9,366 nucleotides of DNA from Methanobrevibacter sp. (GTDB lineage Archaea > Methanobacteriota > Methanobacteria > Methanobacteriales > Methanobacteriaceae): the NCBI GenBank assembly GCA_017404125.1, contig JAFRCZ010000177.1, positions 1-9,366 on the forward strand, given 5' to 3'. The notes below the pieces were generated by a model. It saw nothing but the letters and a program-made list of their open reading frames with translations. It was not told where the DNA came from and ran no database searches. A program made the translations under genes and the position numbers. The number at the start of each line of letters is the position of its first letter. The first letter of the stretch is position 1. This document shows positions 5,439 through 9,366 of the stretch, in pieces.

Positions 5439-7058
5439 ATGAGTTTTGAAAATGCAAGCGATATGGATAAGTTACAAAAGTTGGTAAAATCTTCTCTTTT
5501 AGAAATTAACAAGCTGAAAATGGAAATTGTTCAATTGAAAGAGGAGCAAAATTCACTGATGCCAAATGATGAATATGAAACATTAAAAATAGAATCTGAA
5601 GAGATAATCAAGCAAAAAGATGATGAAATTTCAGATTTGAAGAAGCAGCATGAAGAGGAACTCTCAAATTTGCATCTTAAGTATAATGACGATTTAAAAA
5701 GCAAAGGCCTTGAACTCAGCGATTTTTTAGCTAAATTCGATAAGGACATTAAGGCTAAAGATGACGAAATAATTGATTTGAAGGCTAAATATGAAGCTGA
5801 TTTAAATACTAAAAACTACGAAGTGGAAAACTTAACTCATTCTTTAAATACTAATATTGAAGTATTGAACCGATCCAAAGACCTATTGAATTCAAAAGAT
5901 GAAACCATCAGAAACTTGTCTGATAAGGTTAAGGAACTTTCAGACATTAATGAATCTCTTTCTCAAATGAAGGAATCTTTTGATGAAGAGCTTAACAGCT
6001 TTAAAACTATAGAATTAGGTCAGGCAAATCTTAAATTGAAAGAGGCATTAAATGAAGTCAGTTCCAAAGACAATGAAATCCAAGCTATTTCTAATGATTT
6101 AAAAATTGCAGAAAATAAATTGACTGACATTCAACGCCAATTGGATGATGCTAGAATCAAGGAAAATGAAGCAAACGTTAAATTGGCCAACACATTAAGT
6201 ACTGTTGATGATAAGAATATGGAAATACAGTCACTTAATGCCCAAATCGCTTCTCAAAATGAGGAAATCCTTGACTTGAAGAATAATTTGGTCAATAAGG
6301 ATAACCTTGTTGCATTGCAGAGGGAACTTGATTCTAAGGATGTAGCTATTCGTGAAAAGGATGTTCAAATACAATTATTGAAAGACAAATCCGTTTCCCG
6401 TGAGGAATATGCTAAAGTTCAAAATGAACTCTCTAAAAAGGACTTGCAAATCCAAAGATTGAATGAGGTCAAAGATCTTTTCTTTGAATTGTCTGATAAC
6501 AGTTTCCTTGATAACCAGTCCCATGATGGAATTGTAAATAAGACATCTGTTGAAGACAGGGAATTGTTGGAATTAAACGACATTAAAAGAGAATTGGAAT
6601 TAGCTAAAGAGAACAAGCTTAAAATCAGAGCTGTTGGAGATGAGGAATTGGAAAACATTTCCAATTTAATTGATTCAAAGAGTGATGTGGAAGATTCTCT
6701 AAAGGCTCTTAATCAAAATAATGTTGAGGAAGTTGAAAGGTTAAAGACAGAACTTGAAGCATACCAATCTACAGTTGATGAGCTTGAAAAATACAAATTT
6801 GTCTATGAGAAGTTGACTGCTCCTCAGCTTAAGAACTTAAATTCCATTCAGTCTCAAATTTATCATTTGTTGCCTGATGATGAAGCTATGGATACCTTGT
6901 CTGTTAAGGAATATCTTAATGACATTGCATTCAAGAACCTTTCATTTGGTAACACAAAGAATATTCTTAAAAGCTTAGAGAGAAAAGGATATGTAGAAGT
7001 AGCTAAAAAAGAAAATGATATATTCTTCTGGAAAAAGCTTCCTTTGAGCGAAGAATAA
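5439..7058 (+). CDS. Long coiled-coil protein with C-terminal winged-helix-like domain
   Basis: No family is recognised. Residues about 10-350 and 370-460 are almost continuous heptad-type coiled coil rich in Lys, Glu, Asp, Leu and Ile, interrupted near 350-370 (NSFLDNQSHDG). A KD-x-x-I-x-x-L motif recurs with its lysine at 60, 107, 153, 210, 259, 307 and 334. Residues about 464-534 look globular: LNSIQSQIYHLL, a linker, LSVKEYLNDI, FGNTKNILKSLERKGYVEV, then a strand pair ending NDIFFWKKL, which matches the order of a winged helix-turn-helix (recognition helix, then GYVEV wing). There are no Walker motifs, transmembrane helices or signal peptide, so it is not an SMC ATPase and is probably cytoplasmic. 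A DNA-tethering or scaffold role is inference only. The ATG follows GTGATAAA. The gene stands alone and converges on the TMEM175 gene. Confidence 0.85.
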   Translation: MSFENASDMDKLQKLVKSSLLEINKLKMEIVQLKEEQNSLMPNDEYETLKIESEEIIKQKDDEISDLKKQHEEELSNLHLKYNDDLKSKGLELSDFLAKFDKDIKAKDDEIIDLKAKYEADLNTKNYEVENLTHSLNTNIEVLNRSKDLLNSKDETIRNLSDKVKELSDINESLSQMKESFDEELNSFKTIELGQANLKLKEALNEVSSKDNEIQAISNDLKIAENKLTDIQRQLDDARIKENEANVKLANTLSTVDDKNMEIQSLNAQIASQNEEILDLKNNLVNKDNLVALQRELDSKDVAIREKDVQIQLLKDKSVSREEYAKVQNELSKKDLQIQRLNEVKDLFFELSDNSFLDNQSHDGIVNKTSVEDRELLELNDIKRELELAKENKLKIRAVGDEELENISNLIDSKSDVEDSLKALNQNNVEEVERLKTELEAYQSTVDELEKYKFVYEKLTAPQLKNLNSIQSQIYHLLPDDEAMDTLSVKEYLNDIAFKNLSFGNTKNILKSLERKGYVEVAKKENDIFFWKKLPLSEE

Positions 7059-7135
7059 TTAATTTTTCTTATTTTCTTTTTTTATAATTTATTTATTCTT
7101 ATTTTTTTAAATACTTGCTTTTTAATAATTTTTTT

Positions 7136-7185
7136 ATTTCATGAAATTTATAAAATTTTCATGAAATCATTTTTTATCTTTTTGC
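7136..7185 (+). terminator. Double-palindrome hairpin and T-tract in the convergent gap
   Basis: TTTCATGAAA, itself a 10-bp palindrome, occurs at 7137-7146 and 7157-7166. Together they make an 11-bp hairpin (7136-7146/7157-7167) with a 10-nt loop, followed by a T-rich tract (7170-7185). Hairpin then T-tract on the plus strand suits termination of the coiled-coil gene; the minus-strand continuation is A-rich, so it is not an obvious terminator for the opposing gene. Confidence 0.5.
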
Positions 7186-7216
7186 CCATATTTTATTTTA
7201 CCTATATTCAATAGGA

Positions 7217-8059
7217 TTATACTTCTTTCATTCTAAACTGAATATGTCTTAATGTTGATATGATAGGGATCAATAAGAACAAATAAATAAATTTGGAGTT
7301 TACATTAAAGTCAAGTAGGTTTACAATTATTGTAACTCCCATAAGCATATACAAGGTATGGAAAACATATTTTTTCTCCCATTCTGAAGTGTATTCTTCA
7401 AGGAATCCTCTTTTATGTGCATAGTGGAACATTAATAAAAAGAATATTATTACTAAAAATATGTTTGCTCCGAAAATTACATTTGCCAAGAAGAACTTTG
7501 AATAGTTCCCAATAATGGATGTTGAAAATGGTATGAAACATATGCTTGCCAAATAGAAGATATTAAGCCATAAATAAGGCATATTCAACCTTTTTATTTT
7601 CATAAACTCATGATGGTAAATCCAAAATGAAGCTATTACTATGAAACTTATAATGATTAGTCCTGCCATCGGTGCAATGGATGAGACAAAATCTATAAAT
7701 CCGGTATAATTAACTATTTCTGCATCAGGCAATACCATCCCAAAGATTAAAAGAGTCATTACTATGCTGAATATACCATCAGTGAGCCCCATCAATCTTC
7801 CAGGATCAATGTCAAGGTCTTTTTCAAATGCTTCTACAAATCGCTGGTAAGTATTAAACCTTTTATTTACTCTTGTAAGCTTTTTTATATTTTTATCAAT
7901 ATTTTTTTCATTAATTTCTTCATCAAACAAGCTGTCATTATATTCTTTCAGTTTTCCCATCTTTTCTTTAGCTTTTTCATCCTTATTTTCTTCTATTTCC
8001 CTTATTTGTTCATTGATTTCTTCTTTCAGACTTTCTAGTGCTTTATATTTTTCATCCAA
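7217..8059 (-). CDS. TMEM175-family (DUF1211) potassium channel-like protein
   Basis: TMEM175 proteins are K+ or proton-leak channels built from six helices per repeat; prokaryotic ones have one repeat of about 200 residues and assemble as tetramers. Seen: the family signature RxxxFSDG appears as R88-LMG-L-T-D94-G95 followed by IFSIVMTLL in helix 1 (about 91-110); then helices at about 121-148 (ending FWIYHHEF, the family's W...H pattern), 161-184 (LNIFYLASICFIPFSTSIIG, typical LN..FL...PF.T), 188-213, 230-248 and 256-270. F and S of FSDG are replaced by L and T. Residues 1-80 are an extra charged coiled coil not usual in the family. The TTG at 8057-8059 is the first standard start, with AGTGAT 6 nt upstream (8066-8071), but the open frame continues upstream (see 8060-8119). 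Convergent with the coiled-coil gene and divergent from the thermosome gene. Confidence 0.88.
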   Translation of the reverse strand: MDEKYKALESLKEEINEQIREIEENKDEKAKEKMGKLKEYNDSLFDEEINEKNIDKNIKKLTRVNKRFNTYQRFVEAFEKDLDIDPGRLMGLTDGIFSIVMTLLIFGMVLPDAEIVNYTGFIDFVSSIAPMAGLIIISFIVIASFWIYHHEFMKIKRLNMPYLWLNIFYLASICFIPFSTSIIGNYSKFFLANVIFGANIFLVIIFFLLMFHYAHKRGFLEEYTSEWEKKYVFHTLYMLMGVTIIVNLLDFNVNSKFIYLFLLIPIISTLRHIQFRMKEV

Positions 8060-8119
8060 CTCTTCATCACTATAATGTTTGTGGGATCGGCTTCTTTTAT
8101 CTTTTATAAAATCACCTTC
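8060..8119 (-). other. Possible N-terminal extension with strong RBS and AUA start
   Basis: On the minus strand the frame remains open above the TTG to a TGA at 8123-8125, with no ATG, GTG or TTG. GAAGGTGAT (8111-8119), by far the best ribosome binding site near this gene, is followed after 3 nt by ATA (8105-8107), exactly where ATG stands after GTGAT in the 5439 gene. From that codon 16 extra residues, charged and polar (KDKRSRSHKHYSDEE), lead into the annotated protein. Either AUA is used, an ATG has been lost by mutation, a base is miscalled, or the signal is unused and TTG is the start. Confidence 0.45.
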
Positions 8120-8154
8120 AAATCATTTTCAATTGGTTAAATTTTTGTTTATCT

Positions 8155-8164
8155 TATTATAATA
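8155..8164 (-). promoter_or_regulatory. Predicted TATA box of the TMEM175 gene
   Basis: ATTATAATAA on the minus strand predicts a start near 8130-8135, about 12-20 nt before the AGGTGAT ribosome binding site at 8111-8117. This short leader favours translation from the region of the AUA codon over the TTG 50 nt further on. Confidence 0.4.
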
Positions 8165-8207
8165 ATATTTTGGAAAATCCTCTTCTTTTTTAATAGGGCT
8201 TTCAATT

Positions 8208-8245
8208 GTTTACCGCAAAGGAACCAGTGTAAACCTTAAAGGAAC
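8208..8245. repeat. Tandem ACC-NN-AAAGGAAC repeat with 21-bp period
   Basis: ACCGCAAAGGAAC (8212-8224) and ACCTTAAAGGAAC (8233-8245) match at 11 of 13 positions and repeat after exactly 21 bp, two helical turns. Each is preceded by GT-NN (GTTTACC, GTAAACC), so GTTTAC and GTAAAC also form an inverted pair. It is an island of higher G+C in a very A/T-rich divergent intergenic region, about 75-115 bp upstream of the predicted TMEM175 start, and looks like a regulator binding site. Confidence 0.45.
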
Positions 8246-8268
8246 TTTCTATTTTAATATATTTTTGT

Positions 8269-8332
8269 TACTAAATAAAATTAATATAAAAATGTTTATA
8301 TTTTTTATAAAAATTTATACTTTTATTTAGTA
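8269..8332. repeat. 64-bp nested inverted repeat (three-way-junction-like)
   Basis: TACTAAATAAAA (8269-8280) and TTTTATTTAGTA (8321-8332) are perfect 12-bp inverted repeats. Inside lie two more: AATATAAA/TTTATATT (8283-8290/8295-8302) and TATAAA/TTTATA (8306-8311/8314-8319). Folded, this is a stem with two side hairpins. It sits about 70-130 bp before the thermosome TATA box. Composition is nearly all A/T, so the inner pairs may be chance. Confidence 0.45.
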
Positions 8333-8391
8333 TTTTTTAATTTTTATAGATTTTTATTCAAAATAATAATTTTCTAAAAAATCATAATAAA

Positions 8392-8540
8392 AACAAAAAC
8401 TTTATATATTACTTTAAACCCATTGTTATTATAGAATAAATATTTTTAATATTAGTTTAATCTATTTTTGATTTAAATTAAATTGTATTTATTTTTCTAT
8501 TGAAAAAAATTATTTTTTAAAAAAAATTGAGGTGTATAAA
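8392..8540 (+). promoter_or_regulatory. Thermosome promoter and leader
   Basis: AACAAAAAC (8392-8400, BRE-like) followed by TTTATATA (8401-8408) is the clearest TATA element of the window. A start near 8430 gives a leader of about 110 nt, long for this organism type, ending in GAGGTG (8529-8534) 6 nt before ATG. A second, later promoter in the A/T-rich leader cannot be excluded. I see no recognisable archaeal heat-shock operator. Confidence 0.55.

Positions 8541-9366
<826 letters not shown>

Noticed and set aside
5531..6664. Ser-rich minus-strand frames opposite the coiled-coil gene
   Set aside because: Lys/Glu/Leu codons read in reverse give Phe/Ser/Leu strings; no start signals are present.
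5439..7058. SMC or Rad50-like ATPase
   Set aside because: The coiled coil invites the call, but there is no Walker A, Walker B or ABC signature and no ATPase head at either end.
7201..7215. CCTAT/ATAGG hairpin just after the TMEM175 stop as its terminator
   Set aside because: Only 5 bp, and the minus strand beyond it is A-rich with no U-tract.
8269..8332. Miniature transposon (MITE) or CRISPR-like unit
   Set aside because: No target-site duplication, no second copy in the window and no spacer-repeat periodicity.

Overview
The window looks like a chromosome segment of a methanogenic archaeon of the Methanobacteriales, most likely Methanobrevibacter or a close relative. The reasons are a very A+T-rich composition, T-rich intergenic termini, archaeal-style TATA boxes, strong GAGGTG/AGGTGAT ribosome binding sites, two tRNA genes without an encoded CCA end, a group II chaperonin (thermosome) gene and a full-length ModE regulator. 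The genus is inferred from general resemblance, not from a search. I see no phage, transposon, CRISPR or plasmid signature; this is a chromosomal patchwork of mostly single-gene units with its own promoters and terminators.

Layout. 6-758 (+): six-helix membrane protein resembling a voltage-gated-type cation channel with an altered selectivity filter and a C-terminal coiled coil. 994-1638 (+): single-pass membrane protein with a Gly/Tyr/Ser-rich N-terminal tail. 1812-2537 (+): ModE-type molybdate-responsive regulator. 2662-2735 and 2791-2863 (+): tRNA-Lys(CUU) and tRNA-Ala(GGC), both with mispaired stem positions. 2999-4594 (-): UbiB/ABC1-family atypical kinase with a C-terminal membrane hairpin, ending at a textbook hairpin plus U-tract terminator. 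4803-5138 (+): small acidic protein of unknown function, with a perfect inverted repeat at its predicted transcription start. 5439-7058 (+): 539-residue coiled-coil protein ending in a winged-helix-like domain. 7217-8059 (-): TMEM175-family (DUF1211) channel with an unusual coiled-coil N-terminus and an ambiguous start codon. 8541-9366 (+): thermosome subunit, cut by the window edge.

The genes do not form an obvious pathway. Most are separated by 150-480 bp, and the strand changes four times between neighbouring genes (before and after ubiB, and before and after the TMEM175 gene). Two membrane proteins look like cation channels, but they lie about 6.5 kb apart and share no operon.

The most interesting material is (a) the coiled-coil/winged-helix protein, (b) the TMEM175 gene, whose reading frame and best ribosome binding site point to an AUA codon instead of AUG, (c) the structured 8.2-8.35 kb intergenic region between TMEM175 and the thermosome, with a 21-bp-spaced tandem motif and a 64-bp nested inverted repeat, (d) the two tRNAs with stem mismatches, and (e) the non-canonical channel filter. 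No search could be run; all family calls come from motif recognition by eye.
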